Shown here piece by piece: positions 1-8,254 of a stretch of DNA of 64,000 nt (positions are counted from its first letter, which is position 1; each line of letters starts with the position of its first letter). Location of the stretch: NCBI RefSeq assembly GCF_900103845.1, contig NZ_FNIJ01000005.1, forward strand, positions 274,390 through 338,389, in the 5' to 3' direction. The notes below the pieces were generated by a model. It was not told the DNA's origin, made no database searches, and was given only the letters and a program-made list of their open reading frames with translations. Source of the DNA: Pseudomonas jinjuensis (GTDB lineage Bacteria > Pseudomonadota > Gammaproteobacteria > Pseudomonadales > Pseudomonadaceae). Made by a program: the position numbers and the translations under genes.

Positions 1-183
1 CTGGTTTCCGATTACCTGGACCGCTTCCCGGAGGGCATCGCGCAGATGCGCCAATGGGTCGGCGAGGGTCGCATCCGCTTCCGCGAACAGGTCGTCGACG
101 GCCTGGAGAACACCCTGGACGCTTTCAACCTCCTGTTCGAAGGACGCAACGAGGGCAAGCTGCTGGTCAGGCTGACCGGCTGA
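1..183 (+). CDS. C-terminal end of an NADP-dependent MDR-family oxidoreductase (partial)
   Basis: The reading frame is open from the window edge and ends with TGA at 181-183, leaving about 60 residues. The tail (QWVGEGRIRFREQVVDGLEN, then AFNLLFEGRNEGKLLVRL) has the usual ending of the medium-chain reductase group that includes leukotriene B4 12-hydroxydehydrogenase and CurA-like 2-alkenal reductases, where 'DGLEN.P.AF..LF.G.N.GK..V' is typical. The catalytic and NADP-binding parts lie outside the window, so substrate and gene name cannot be given. It is followed after about 60 bases by the DUF1329 gene on the same strand. Confidence 0.6.
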   Translation: MVSDYLDRFPEGIAQMRQWVGEGRIRFREQVVDGLENTLDAFNLLFEGRNEGKLLVRLTG

Positions 184-243
184 ACCGCTCTCGCCGAGCA
201 ATGTGCAACACCATCGACAATAAAAAAGACAGGAGTCAGTCGA

Positions 244-1620
244 ATGAAACGATTCATGCGTAGCGTGCTGGCGGTGGCGATCTGCAGCACGGCGATGGCG
301 CAAGCCAATGCGGCGGCCACGGCGGAAGAGATCGGCCAGCTCGGCAGCAAGTACACGCCCTGGGGCGCCGAGATGGCCGGCAATGCCGATGGCAGCATCC
401 CGGCCTACAGCGGGCCGATCAAGGCGCCGGCCAGCTACGATCCCGGCAAGCCCGGCGTGCGCCCGGACCCGTTCGCCCATGAGAAGCCGTTGTTCAGCAT
501 CACCGGACAGAACATGGCGCAGTACGCCGACAAGCTGTCCGAAGGCATCCGCACGATGCTGCAGAAGTACCCGAGCTATCGGCTCGACGTGTATCCCTCC
601 CACCGTACTGCCAGTTACCCGCAGTACTTCCTCGACAACACACGCAAGAACGCCACCTCCTGCCGCACCAGGGACGATGAGCTGGCGCTCGACAACTGCT
701 ATGGCGGCGTGCCGTTCCCGTTCCCCAAGACCGGCAACGAGGTGATGTGGAACCGCCTGCTGAAGTTCGACCAGTACGCCTTCCAGACGGACGGCTTCAC
801 CAGTTCCGTGGTGGACAGCCGTGGCGGCCGTACCGTCACCGGCGTGGCGAAGATGTACATCCAGTACCCGATCTTCGACCCAAAGCGCACCGAACCGATC
901 GCCGCCGACGATCTGTACGAGATGCTGCGCATCGACTTCACCGATCCGGCGCGCAAGAACGGCGAGAAGCTGATCGTCCATGACTCCATCGACATGGCTC
1001 GTATCGGCCGCCGCGCCTGGCAGTACCTGCCGGGCCAGCGCCGGGTGAAGCTGTCGCCGGACATCGCCTACGACACGCCAAGTCCCACCGGCGGCGGCGT
1101 GGCGGTGGTGGACGAGTCGGCGGTGTTCTACGGCGCCCTCGACCGCTACGACTTCAAGCTGCTCGGCAAGAAGGAGATGTTCATCCCCTACAACGCCTAC
1201 AGGATCGGCGACCCGGGCGTCTGCCCGGACAACGTGGCGGAAGGCACGAAGAACCACCTCAATCCCGACTGCATGCGCTGGGAGCTGCACCGCGTATGGG
1301 CGGTCGAGGCGACGCTGAAGGAAGGCAAACGCCACGTCTATCCGCGCCGGGTGTTCTTCTGGGACGAGGACCTGCCGGGCGTGGGCATCGGCGACGCCTA
1401 CGACGCCACCGGCAAGATCTACCGCGTGTCCCACAGCATCCCGATCACCAACTACGAAAGCGTCGGCCACAAGACCGACGAGATGGTCACTTACGACCTC
1501 AACACCGGCGCCTACTGTCGCCAGCAGAACTCGACCATGGCCGGCGGCTGGTACGCCACCGAACCGCGGCCGAACACCTTCTTCAGCTCGGCGGCTTTGA
1601 CCGGCGGCGGCATCCGCTGA
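244..1620 (+). CDS. DUF1329 domain exported protein
   Basis: A 458-residue protein with a clear Sec signal peptide: MKRF, a hydrophobic stretch, and AxA cleavage near residue 23 (AQANA|AATAEE). The rest matches the general look of DUF1329 proteins, which are periplasmic or outer-membrane-associated and often sit in gene clusters for hydrophobic substrates such as steroids and long-chain compounds; the length fits that family. A purine-rich stretch (gacaggagtcagtcga) precedes the ATG. It lies 33 bases before an SDR gene and probably leads that short operon. I infer a role in envelope handling or uptake of the island's substrate; no catalytic function can be read from the sequence. Confidence 0.75.
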   Translation: MKRFMRSVLAVAICSTAMAQANAAATAEEIGQLGSKYTPWGAEMAGNADGSIPAYSGPIKAPASYDPGKPGVRPDPFAHEKPLFSITGQNMAQYADKLSEGIRTMLQKYPSYRLDVYPSHRTASYPQYFLDNTRKNATSCRTRDDELALDNCYGGVPFPFPKTGNEVMWNRLLKFDQYAFQTDGFTSSVVDSRGGRTVTGVAKMYIQYPIFDPKRTEPIAADDLYEMLRIDFTDPARKNGEKLIVHDSIDMARIGRRAWQYLPGQRRVKLSPDIAYDTPSPTGGGVAVVDESAVFYGALDRYDFKLLGKKEMFIPYNAYRIGDPGVCPDNVAEGTKNHLNPDCMRWELHRVWAVEATLKEGKRHVYPRRVFFWDEDLPGVGIGDAYDATGKIYRVSHSIPITNYESVGHKTDEMVTYDLNTGAYCRQQNSTMAGGWYATEPRPNTFFSSAALTGGGIR

Positions 1621-1653
1621 TCCACAACCCACATTCATGATCGGAGACTGAAC

Positions 1654-2460
1654 ATGCACGCCACAGGAAAACTGAGCGGCAAGGTCGCAGTGGTGCTCGG
1701 CGCCGCGGGCAGGGACAACATGGGGCAGGCGATCGCCCGCCGGCTGACGGAGGAGGGCGCGCGGGTGGTGGTCGCCGGCCGCCATGCGGAGGAACTGCAC
1801 CGGCTGGCCGACGAGCTGGGTGGCTGGGCCACCACCTGCGACATCACCGACCGGCAGCAGGTGTTCGACCTGTTCGCCTTCGCCCGCGACGAGGGCGGGC
1901 GCGTCGATATCGCGGTGAACGCCACCGGCTGGGGGCTGCTGCGGCCCTTCCTGGAAACCAGTGTGGACGAGCTGCAGCGCATGAGCGCCCTGCAGTTCAT
2001 CGGGCCGTTCCTGTTCTGCCAGGCAGCGGTGGAAGCGATGCGCGACACGGGCGGCTCGATCGTGCAGATCAGCTCGGCCACCGCCACCATCCTCTTCGAG
2101 GACCACGCCGCCTACATGGGCACCAAGGCCGGCACCGACCACGTGATCCGCTGCGTGGCCAACGAGTTCGGCCACCTCGGCATCCGCGCCAACTCGGTGT
2201 CGCCGGGCGTCACCGATACGCCGATGACCGCCGGGGCGAAGGCGACTCCGGGTGTGTTCGAGGCTTTCGTCGGCGGCTATCCGCTCGGCCGCGTCGGCAC
2301 ATCGGAGGACATCGCCGCGGCGGTGGCCTGGCTGTCCGCCGACGAGTGCTTCATGACCGGGCAGAACCTGCAGGTCAATGGCGGCCTGACCCTGCGGCGC
2401 AATCCGACGAAACAAGAAATCGAGGCGTCGGTCATCGACGCCGCCCAGGCGGGAGGCTGA
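1654..2460 (+). CDS. SDR family oxidoreductase
   Basis: A 268-residue classical short-chain dehydrogenase/reductase. The nucleotide-binding turn is slightly unusual (GAAGRDNMGQAIA, residues 16-28), as seen in SDRs with an extended glycine loop. The catalytic set is present: Ser141, Tyr154 and Lys158 in 'AYMGTKAG'. Residues after Lys158 (IRANSVSPGVTDTPM) are typical of the family, and the C-terminus carries the usual 'MTGQNLQVNGG'. It probably oxidises or reduces an alcohol/ketone intermediate of the surrounding pathway with NAD(P)(H). It lies between the DUF1329 gene and a SRPBCC gene only 3 bases downstream, so the three are likely co-transcribed. Confidence 0.85.
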   Translation: MHATGKLSGKVAVVLGAAGRDNMGQAIARRLTEEGARVVVAGRHAEELHRLADELGGWATTCDITDRQQVFDLFAFARDEGGRVDIAVNATGWGLLRPFLETSVDELQRMSALQFIGPFLFCQAAVEAMRDTGGSIVQISSATATILFEDHAAYMGTKAGTDHVIRCVANEFGHLGIRANSVSPGVTDTPMTAGAKATPGVFEAFVGGYPLGRVGTSEDIAAAVAWLSADECFMTGQNLQVNGGLTLRRNPTKQEIEASVIDAAQAGG

Positions 2461-2463
2461 ACC

Positions 2464-2907
2464 ATGCGCCAGCGGATCATCACCCATCACGACTTCAAGG
2501 CGCCCGCGCGGCGCCTGTGGGAACTGCTCGCGGACTTCGCCGACATCCAGCGCTGGTGGCCGCTGGACGACGACAGCGTGAAGATCGAGCGGGTCGAGCT
2601 GGAAGGGGAGGGTATCGGCCTGACCCGGCACATCTACAACGTCGGCTTCCCCGCGCCGGTCAGCGAGCGCCTCGATTACCAGGATGTGGGTACGCTGACC
2701 TACCGGCTGTCCATCGTCGGCCAGCGTCCCGCGGGCATCCTCGACTACCAGGCCACCGGGCGCATCGAGATTCTCTCCGGCGGTGGTTCGCGGTTGCATT
2801 ACCACAGCGACTACAGCGTCGAGCGCGGCCGCGAGGAAGAAGCCGAGGCGTTCCTGCGCGGTGCCTACGGCCTGATGTTCCGAGGCCTGGAGAAGGCCGC
2901 CCGCTAA
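2464..2907 (+). CDS. SRPBCC (START/Bet v1-like) family protein
   Basis: A 147-residue single-domain protein starting 3 bases after the SDR stop. The N-terminus (ITHHDFKAPARRLWELLADFADIQRWWP) is the standard opening of polyketide-cyclase/MxaD-like SRPBCC proteins, followed by alternating strands and a C-terminal helix (EEEAEAFLRGAYGLMFRGLEKAA). These proteins have a hydrophobic cavity and bind or isomerise lipophilic ligands. No catalytic residue can be assigned. Its place beside an SDR suggests it handles the same hydrophobic substrate, but this is inference. Confidence 0.75.
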   Translation: MRQRIITHHDFKAPARRLWELLADFADIQRWWPLDDDSVKIERVELEGEGIGLTRHIYNVGFPAPVSERLDYQDVGTLTYRLSIVGQRPAGILDYQATGRIEILSGGGSRLHYHSDYSVERGREEEAEAFLRGAYGLMFRGLEKAAR

Positions 2908-3470
2908 GTCGCGGGCTTCACCTGTAGGAGCAACTGTCTCGCGCCATGGCCAATCGCTGGTGTAGGGCGAATGAAGCGGAACGCTTCATCCGCCGACCAG
3001 GCCACGCCGATGGGATGGCGGATAGCGCTGGCGCGCTATGCGCCCTACGTGGCCTGCTCATGGCCCGCTTGACTCCATACCTGTAGGAGCCAGGGGGACG
3101 CCTAGTTCTTGCTGGCGATCCAGTTTTTCCCTCAACGTCGGCGTGGAAGGAGAACACGGCAATCGCCAGCAAGCTGGCTCCTACAAGTTCTGTGCGTGCT
3201 TCAGGGGCGGCGCGACTCTGTGTAGGAGCGGGCCATGCCCGCGACATCCCGGCGCCGCCAATGTCGCGCGCATGGCGCGCTCCTACAGGGTTACGCCCAC
3301 CTGCGTTGTTGTAGGAGCGAGCTTGCTCGCGAACCCGGCCCCGTCATTCGCGAGCCAGCTCGCTCCTGCACGGCGGCGCTCGGTAATGAACCCTGGCGCA
3401 CCGCCTCTGACACCCCCGTACAAAAAAATCCCCCAGGGTCTTGCCGAACGCCCGTCTTGCGAATATCTTA
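2908..3470. repeat. Intergenic region with clustered palindromic and composite repeats
   Basis: No gene is visible. The stretch is packed with short palindromic units seen elsewhere in the window: 'gtaggagcgggccatgcccgc' near 3222, 'gtaggagcgagcttgctcgc' near 3311 with its partner 'gcgagccagctcgctcctgc' near 3349, and 'aatcgccagcaagctggc' near 3160. Bases from about 2923 to 3240 form a composite block that recurs with only scattered differences at about 59484-59800. Short ORFs running through it are not credible genes. Confidence 0.8.
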
Positions 3471-3492
3471 AAAAACAATCCTGTCGGTTTTG
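3470..3492. promoter_or_regulatory. Putative operator shared with two other operons of the island (site 1)
   Basis: The 23 bases beginning AAAAAACAATCCTGTCGG lie 60 bases upstream of the E1 alpha start. Very similar sequences lie in front of the DUF35 gene (8222-8240) and the thiolase gene (19307-19329). The shared pattern is roughly AAAAACAA-N3-TG-N3-GTT. The only regulator gene inside the island is the TetR protein at 7433, so it is the first candidate to bind here. This is pattern matching by eye. Confidence 0.4.
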
Positions 3493-3551
3493 TGCAAAGC
3501 AAGCCGGCGGCACAACGACAAGAACATCAACCAGCACATTGGAGAGTAACC

Positions 3552-4538
3552 ATGACCAGTGCCACGTCCCCGGGCAGTGCGGTCTTGCTGGACATCTACC
3601 GCCGCGCGCACCTGATCAAGACCGCGGACGACCGCTTCATAGAACTGATCAAGGCTGGCCAGATCGCCTCGCCGTACTACTCGACGCGCGGCCAGGAGCT
3701 CATCCCGGCGTCCATCTCGGTCAACCTGCGCGCCGACGACTACGTGATCACCACTTACCGCGGCATCCACGACCAGCTGGCCAAGGGCATCCCGCTGCGC
3801 CCGTTCGTGGCCGAGTTCATGGGACGCGCTACCGGCACCTGCAAAGGGAAGGGCGGTCCGATGCACATCACCCACATGGCCTCCGGGCTGCCGGTGACCA
3901 CCGGTGTCGTCGGCTCGGGCCTGCCAATCGCCAACGGCCTCGCCTGGGCTTCGCAACTGCGCAAGACCGGCCAGGTCACCGTGTGCAACTTCGGCGATGG
4001 CGCGAGCAACATCGGCGCCTTCCATGAAGCGCTGAACCTCGCCTCGGTGTGGAAGCTGCCGGTGATCTTCGTCTGCCAGAACAACGGCTACGCCGAGCAC
4101 ACCAAGTACGAATACGGCACCGGCGCCCGCGCCATCGTCGATCGCGCCATCGGCTACGGCATGCATGGCATCCAGTGCAACGGCAACGACGCCGTGGAGA
4201 TGTGCAACGCCGCCCGCGAAGCCATCGAGCGCGCCCGCAGCGGCCAGGGCCCGACCCTGATCGAGGCGAAGACCTTCCGCTTCCGCGGCCACCTGCTGGG
4301 CGATGACAGCCACTACATCAGCAAGGAAGAAATGGCCGCCGCCGTGGCCGCCGACCCGATGCCGGCGCTGCGCGCCTGGCTGATCGCGCAGGGCCACGCC
4401 AGCGACGAGCAACTGGCGGCCATCGAGGGGACCAACGTCAGCGAGTTCGAGGACGCCGTGCAGTTCGGCCTGTCCAGCCCGTACCCCGATGCATCCGAAC
4501 TGCAACGCGATGTCTACGCCGAGGAGATCAGCGCATGA
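3552..4538 (+). CDS. Thiamine-diphosphate-dependent dehydrogenase E1, alpha subunit (acetoin/2-oxoacid dehydrogenase type)
   Basis: A 328-residue E1 alpha subunit. The thiamine-diphosphate motif is intact: GDG at residues 148-150 and NN at 177-178. 'YRGIHDQLAKG' and 'GKGGPMHITH' are typical of the AcoA/PdhA group. With the next gene it should form an alpha2beta2 E1 that decarboxylates a 2-oxo acid, or cleaves an acetoin-like hydroxyketone or diketone, and passes the acyl unit to a lipoyl domain. I chose the ATG at 3552 because 'ggagag' lies just before it; an upstream in-frame ATG at 3441 lacks this. It overlaps the E1 beta gene by 4 bases. Short length and context favour an acetoin-dehydrogenase-like enzyme over housekeeping pyruvate dehydrogenase. 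Confidence 0.88.
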   Translation: MTSATSPGSAVLLDIYRRAHLIKTADDRFIELIKAGQIASPYYSTRGQELIPASISVNLRADDYVITTYRGIHDQLAKGIPLRPFVAEFMGRATGTCKGKGGPMHITHMASGLPVTTGVVGSGLPIANGLAWASQLRKTGQVTVCNFGDGASNIGAFHEALNLASVWKLPVIFVCQNNGYAEHTKYEYGTGARAIVDRAIGYGMHGIQCNGNDAVEMCNAAREAIERARSGQGPTLIEAKTFRFRGHLLGDDSHYISKEEMAAAVAADPMPALRAWLIAQGHASDEQLAAIEGTNVSEFEDAVQFGLSSPYPDASELQRDVYAEEISA

Positions 4539-5530
4539 GCGCCGTCAAAGCCAAACGCATGAACATGTCCCAGGCCATCGCCATGGCGATGCACCACGCG
4601 ATGGAGATGGACTCCTCGGTGGTGGCGCTCGGCGAGGACATCGCCGATCCGCAGGGCGGCGGGGTGTTCAAGTGCACCGCAGGGCTCTCCGACGCCTTCG
4701 GCACCGACCGCGTGCGCTCCACGCCGATCGCCGAGCAGGCGATCATGGGCGCGGCCGTCGGTGGCGCGCTGGCCGGCCTGCGTCCGGTGGCCGAGATCAT
4801 GCTGATGAACTTCATCACCGTGGCCATGGACCAGGTGGTCAACCACGCCGCCAAGCTGCGCTTCATGACCGGTGGCCAGACCAACGTGCCGCTGACCATC
4901 CGCACCGCCACCGGCGCCGGCTTCGGTACCGGCGGCCAGCACGCCGACTATCTCGAGGCGTGGTTCGCCCACACCGCCGGGATGAAGGTGGTGGCGCCGT
5001 CCACGCCGGCCGACGCCTACGGCCTGCTGCTGTCGTGCATCTTCGATGACGACCCCTGCGTGTTCGTGGAAAGCCTGCCGCTGTACTTCCAGATGGGCGA
5101 GGCGCCGGTTCCCGGCGAGCGCATCCCGCTGGGCAAGGCGCGCATCGCCCGCGAAGGCAGCGACATCAGCGTGATCAGCTACAGCCGGACCATGGTCGAG
5201 GTGCTCGCCGTGGCCAAGGACCTGGAGAAAGAGGGCATCTCGGTGGAGGTGATCGACCTGCGCTCCATCGTCCCGCTGGACATGGACACCGTGCTGACCT
5301 CCGTGCGCAAGACCGGTCGCGCGGTGATCGCCCACGAGGCGCAGGTGGACTTCGGCGTCGGTGCCGAGATCGCCACCCGCCTGCACAGCGAGCTGTTCGG
5401 CGAACTGCGCGCGCCGGTCGGCCGGGTCGGCGCCGCGCGCTCGCCGGTGCCGTTCTCCAAGGCCCTCGAAGACGTGTTCATTCCGACGAAGGAACGCATC
5501 GCCGCCGCCATCCACGCCGCTTTGAAGTGA
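4535..5530 (+). CDS. Thiamine-diphosphate-dependent dehydrogenase E1, beta subunit
   Basis: A 331-residue transketolase-like E1 beta subunit (AcoB/PdhB type). Recognisable stretches are 'ALGEDIADPQGGGVFKCTAGL', 'RVRSTPIAEQAIMGAAVGGAL' and the C-terminal 'EVIDLRSIVPLDMDTV'. Its ATG overlaps the stop of the alpha gene (ATGA), so the subunits are translationally coupled. The usual full-length E1 beta is about 325-340 residues, so nothing is missing. It supplies the second half of the thiamine-diphosphate site. No E3 (dihydrolipoamide dehydrogenase) gene follows; the complex must use one from elsewhere in the genome. Confidence 0.88.
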   Translation: MSAVKAKRMNMSQAIAMAMHHAMEMDSSVVALGEDIADPQGGGVFKCTAGLSDAFGTDRVRSTPIAEQAIMGAAVGGALAGLRPVAEIMLMNFITVAMDQVVNHAAKLRFMTGGQTNVPLTIRTATGAGFGTGGQHADYLEAWFAHTAGMKVVAPSTPADAYGLLLSCIFDDDPCVFVESLPLYFQMGEAPVPGERIPLGKARIAREGSDISVISYSRTMVEVLAVAKDLEKEGISVEVIDLRSIVPLDMDTVLTSVRKTGRAVIAHEAQVDFGVGAEIATRLHSELFGELRAPVGRVGAARSPVPFSKALEDVFIPTKERIAAAIHAALK

Positions 5531-5549
5531 CCAGGAGAGGAATCGAACC

Positions 5550-5780
5550 ATGACCACACAGATCATTCTTCCCAAGCTGGGGTTTTCCGTTAACGAAGCC
5601 GAACTCATCGAGTGGCTGGTAGCGGACGGCGCCGAAGTGAAGAAGGGCGACCTTCTCTACTGCCTGGAAAGCGAGAAGTCGCAGCAGGAGATCGAGGCGC
5701 CGGCCGATGGCGTGCTGAAGATCATCAAGGACGCCGGCGAAACCTACGAGGTGGGCACCGTGATCGGGGAGATCGCCTGA
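5550..5780 (+). CDS. Free-standing lipoyl (biotin/lipoyl attachment) domain protein
   Basis: A 76-residue protein that is one lipoyl domain and nothing else. The lipoylation lysine lies in the hairpin 'CLESEKSQQEIEAPADG', matching the family's E(T/S)DK(A/S) motif in the form ESEKS. It follows E1 beta by 19 bases with 'aggagagga' before the ATG, and its TGA shares one base with the ATG of the E2 catalytic gene (TGATG). In ordinary 2-oxoacid dehydrogenases this domain is the N-terminal part of E2 and is joined by a flexible linker. Here it is a separate diffusible carrier, which is unusual. Confidence 0.85.
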   Translation: MTTQIILPKLGFSVNEAELIEWLVADGAEVKKGDLLYCLESEKSQQEIEAPADGVLKIIKDAGETYEVGTVIGEIA

Positions 5781-6559
5781 TGGGTGCACAGGAGCAGCAG
5801 CCGGTCCTGTGGCCGGCCAACCTGCCGCCTATGCCGCAGGTGGATTTCAGCCAGTTCGGCGAGACGGAGACGGTGAGCCTGAGCAGGAACCAGGTGTATG
5901 CCGGCGTCTTTCTCGGCCGCAACTGGGCGCAGATTCCCCACGTCACCCACCACGACGAGGCGCACATCGACGCGCTGCTCGCCGAACGCCTCCGTCTGGC
6001 CGAGCAGGAGCAGAGCAAGCTGAGCCTGCTGCCGTTCCAGGTGAAGGCGCTGGTGAACACGCTCAAGGCGTTCCCGCAGTTCAACGCCTCGCTGGCACCG
6101 AACGGCAAGCAACTGGTGCTCAAGCGCTACTTCAACATCGGCATCGCCGTGGATACACCGAACGGCCTGCTGGTGCCGGTGATCCGCGATGCCGATCGCA
6201 AGAGCATCGTCGAGCTGGCCGACGAGATCGCCGACAAGGCGCGGCGGGCGCGGGAGAAGGGGCTGCCGATCAGCGAGATGTCCGGCGGCTGCATGACCAT
6301 CAGCTCGCTCAGCTCGCTCGGCGGCACCGCGTTCACGCCGATCATCAACGCCCCGGAACTCGCCATCCTGGGCATCAGCAGCGAGCGCGACGAGCTTTAT
6401 CTGGACAACGGCGAAGTAGGTAGCCGACGGGTGCTGCCGCTGTCGCTGAGCTACGACCATCGCGTGATCAACGGCGCGGATGCGGCGCGATTCTGCCGCC
6501 ATCTGGCCAACCAGCTGGCCAATCCGGCCGAGCTGCACAATTCGGGGAATTGCGTATGA
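5780..6559 (+). CDS. 2-oxoacid dehydrogenase acyltransferase (E2), catalytic domain only
   Basis: A 259-residue protein that corresponds to the chloramphenicol-acetyltransferase-like catalytic domain of E2. Family landmarks: 'GIAVDTPNGLLVPVIRDAD' in the middle and the active-site motif 'SYDHRVINGADAARF' near the C-terminus with catalytic His and Asp/Asn-type residues. The usual N-terminal lipoyl domain is absent (it is the preceding gene), and I see no peripheral-subunit-binding domain: only about 25 residues precede the catalytic fold. It should transfer the acyl group from dihydrolipoyl carrier to CoA. The start at 5780 overlaps the lipoyl gene stop by one base. Confidence 0.85.
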   Translation: MGAQEQQPVLWPANLPPMPQVDFSQFGETETVSLSRNQVYAGVFLGRNWAQIPHVTHHDEAHIDALLAERLRLAEQEQSKLSLLPFQVKALVNTLKAFPQFNASLAPNGKQLVLKRYFNIGIAVDTPNGLLVPVIRDADRKSIVELADEIADKARRAREKGLPISEMSGGCMTISSLSSLGGTAFTPIINAPELAILGISSERDELYLDNGEVGSRRVLPLSLSYDHRVINGADAARFCRHLANQLANPAELHNSGNCV

Positions 6560-7350
6560 CCAGCCAGCAAGCGATCAGCAAGGCACAGGAGCGATTCGAC
6601 CTGCACGGCCGAGTCGCATTGGTGACGGGGGCCGGCTCCGGCCTGGGCGCGCACTTCGCCCGCGTACTGGCGCAGGCCGGCGCGAAAGTGGCCTGCGTGG
6701 CGCGCCGGGTCGAGCGGGTGGAGGAGGTCGCCGCGCAGATTCGCGCCGCCGGGGGCGAAGCCTTCGCCTGCACTATGGATGTGACCGATGCCGAATCCAT
6801 CAGGCGCGGCTTCGATGCCATCGAGGGCGAATTGGGCCATGTGGATATTCTGGTGAACAACGCGGGCCTTTCCAGCCCGGCGCCGTTCGAGGAAATGAGC
6901 CGCGAACAATGGACCTCGCTGATGGATGCGAACCTGTCAGGGCCGTTCTTCGTCGCGCAATGCATGGCGATGCGGCTCATCGCCCAGGGCAAGTCCGGTT
7001 CGATCATCAATATCGCATCGATATTGGGTCATCTCGCCAAGGACAAGTTCATCAATTACGGAACTACCAAGGGTGGCCTGATCCACATGACGCAATATAT
7101 GGCGCTGGACCTGATTGGCCATGGCATTCGGGTGAATGCGATCGCGCCGGGATATTTCCCCAGCGAAATGACCAATCCGTTCTACGAGTCGGAAGTCGGC
7201 AAGCGCGAAATCGCCAACCTGCCGCCCAAGCGCCTGGGGCGTCACGAAGAGCTGGACGGCCCGCTGCTGCTGCTGGCCAGCGATGCTTCGTCGTACATGA
7301 CCGGTTCGGTGGTCACGGTGGACGCGGGGCACTCGATCCGGTTGTCCTGA
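6556..7350 (+). CDS. SDR family oxidoreductase
   Basis: A 264-residue classical SDR. Visible motifs: TGAGSGLG (24-31), NNAG (101-104), Ser155, Tyr168 and Lys172, then 'RVNAIAPGYFPSEMTNPF'. The ATG at 6556 overlaps the E2 stop in an ATGA and has 'gggga' at good distance; an in-frame ATG two codons upstream (6550) is possible. It closes the E1/lipoyl/E2 operon. A likely role is to make the ketone or diketone that the thiamine-dependent complex cleaves, as in acetoin-like routes, but the substrate is not deducible. Confidence 0.85.
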   Translation: MTSQQAISKAQERFDLHGRVALVTGAGSGLGAHFARVLAQAGAKVACVARRVERVEEVAAQIRAAGGEAFACTMDVTDAESIRRGFDAIEGELGHVDILVNNAGLSSPAPFEEMSREQWTSLMDANLSGPFFVAQCMAMRLIAQGKSGSIINIASILGHLAKDKFINYGTTKGGLIHMTQYMALDLIGHGIRVNAIAPGYFPSEMTNPFYESEVGKREIANLPPKRLGRHEELDGPLLLLASDASSYMTGSVVTVDAGHSIRLS

Positions 7351-7432
7351 AACAAATACGCCGATTGCGGCTTTAATAACGTGCAGCCGTTTAATTAGAA
7401 TGGGTCATTGACTAACAGCCAGGCAGGCTGAA

Positions 7433-8170
7433 ATGGGTCGCCAGATGGATGAATATCTCGAAGTGTCCAAAGCAGAAACCAGACCGCGTCGTCCAATGCG
7501 CCGGGAAAAGTCCGAAGGCGGAAGTTGGCAGGCCGAGAAGAGCTATCTCATGCAGACGCATATTCTCGACGCCACCATGCGTTGCCTGGTCAATATCGGA
7601 TATACCCAGACGACGACCGAGAAGATCGCCAAGGAAGCCGGCGTTTCCCGCGGGGCGATGACCCACCATTTCAAGTCGCGGGCGGAAGTGTTCGCTGCGG
7701 CTGCCGCTCACATCACTGATATCCGGGTGATGGAGTACGACGTGGCGATCAAGGAAGTGTCGCAGGTCGAGGGCAGTTTTCCGACCCTGGGCGGCATGCT
7801 GCAAACCCTCAAGGCCCTGCAGTCGTACTACATGAAGCCGTCGTTCCTGGCCTTCCATGAGCTGCTGCGTGGCGCGCGTACCGATCCGGAACTCAACAAG
7901 GTCATGGCGCCGCTGGAGGCATCCCTCGACGAGCGGATTTCCGTCAGCATGGTCACCCGTTTCCCGATCTGGGCCGAGGCGGGAATGGCCGAAACCGGCG
8001 AAGTGCTGCGCGACCTGGTCATGCACACCCTGCAAGGGGTGGCGCTCAATCCCTCGCCCTATCTCCAGGGCGACCGGCTCGATCGTCTGCACGAGATGCT
8101 CGCCAAGACCGCCATGAACGAGTTCCGGGAGTCCTACAACCGCATGCTGGGCGACAAGCCGCAAGACTAA
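7433..8170 (+). CDS. TetR/AcrR family transcriptional regulator
   Basis: A 245-residue regulator with a TetR helix-turn-helix at about residues 61-80 (TTEKIAKEAGVSRGAMTHHF). The N-terminus is longer than usual (about 35 residues before the domain) and rich in Arg/Lys. The ligand-binding half is helical with no recognisable signature. It lies between the E1/E2/SDR operon and the DUF35/thiolase/oxygenase operon on the same strand and is the only regulator inside the island, so it probably controls it. Candidate operators are the three similar sites at 3470, 8222 and 19307. Confidence 0.85.
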   Translation: MGRQMDEYLEVSKAETRPRRPMRREKSEGGSWQAEKSYLMQTHILDATMRCLVNIGYTQTTTEKIAKEAGVSRGAMTHHFKSRAEVFAAAAAHITDIRVMEYDVAIKEVSQVEGSFPTLGGMLQTLKALQSYYMKPSFLAFHELLRGARTDPELNKVMAPLEASLDERISVSMVTRFPIWAEAGMAETGEVLRDLVMHTLQGVALNPSPYLQGDRLDRLHEMLAKTAMNEFRESYNRMLGDKPQD

Positions 8171-8221
8171 TTCGTTTCTGAAAGCCGGACCTTTCGTTGC
8201 ATTCACCTGAATGCGCTTAAT

Positions 8222-8240
8222 AAAAACAAACATGATGGTT
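8222..8240. promoter_or_regulatory. Putative operator (site 2 of the island set)
   Basis: AAAAACAAACATGATGGTT lies 15 bases upstream of the DUF35 gene, in the gap behind the TetR gene. It resembles the sites at 3470 and 19307 in the left AAAAACAA block and in the later TG...GTT. It is the weakest of the three by eye. Its closeness to the start codon would suit a repressor. Confidence 0.35.
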
Positions 8241-8254
8241 CAAAACAGGACTGA

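Noticed and set aside
2908..3440. Possible CRISPR array from regularly recurring short repeats
   Set aside because: Units are palindromic, of different types, irregularly spaced and found in many other gaps; no cas genes.
3468..4505. 345-codon minus-strand frame opposite E1 alpha
   Set aside because: Antisense shadow; E1 alpha has the thiamine-diphosphate motif and a ribosome site.
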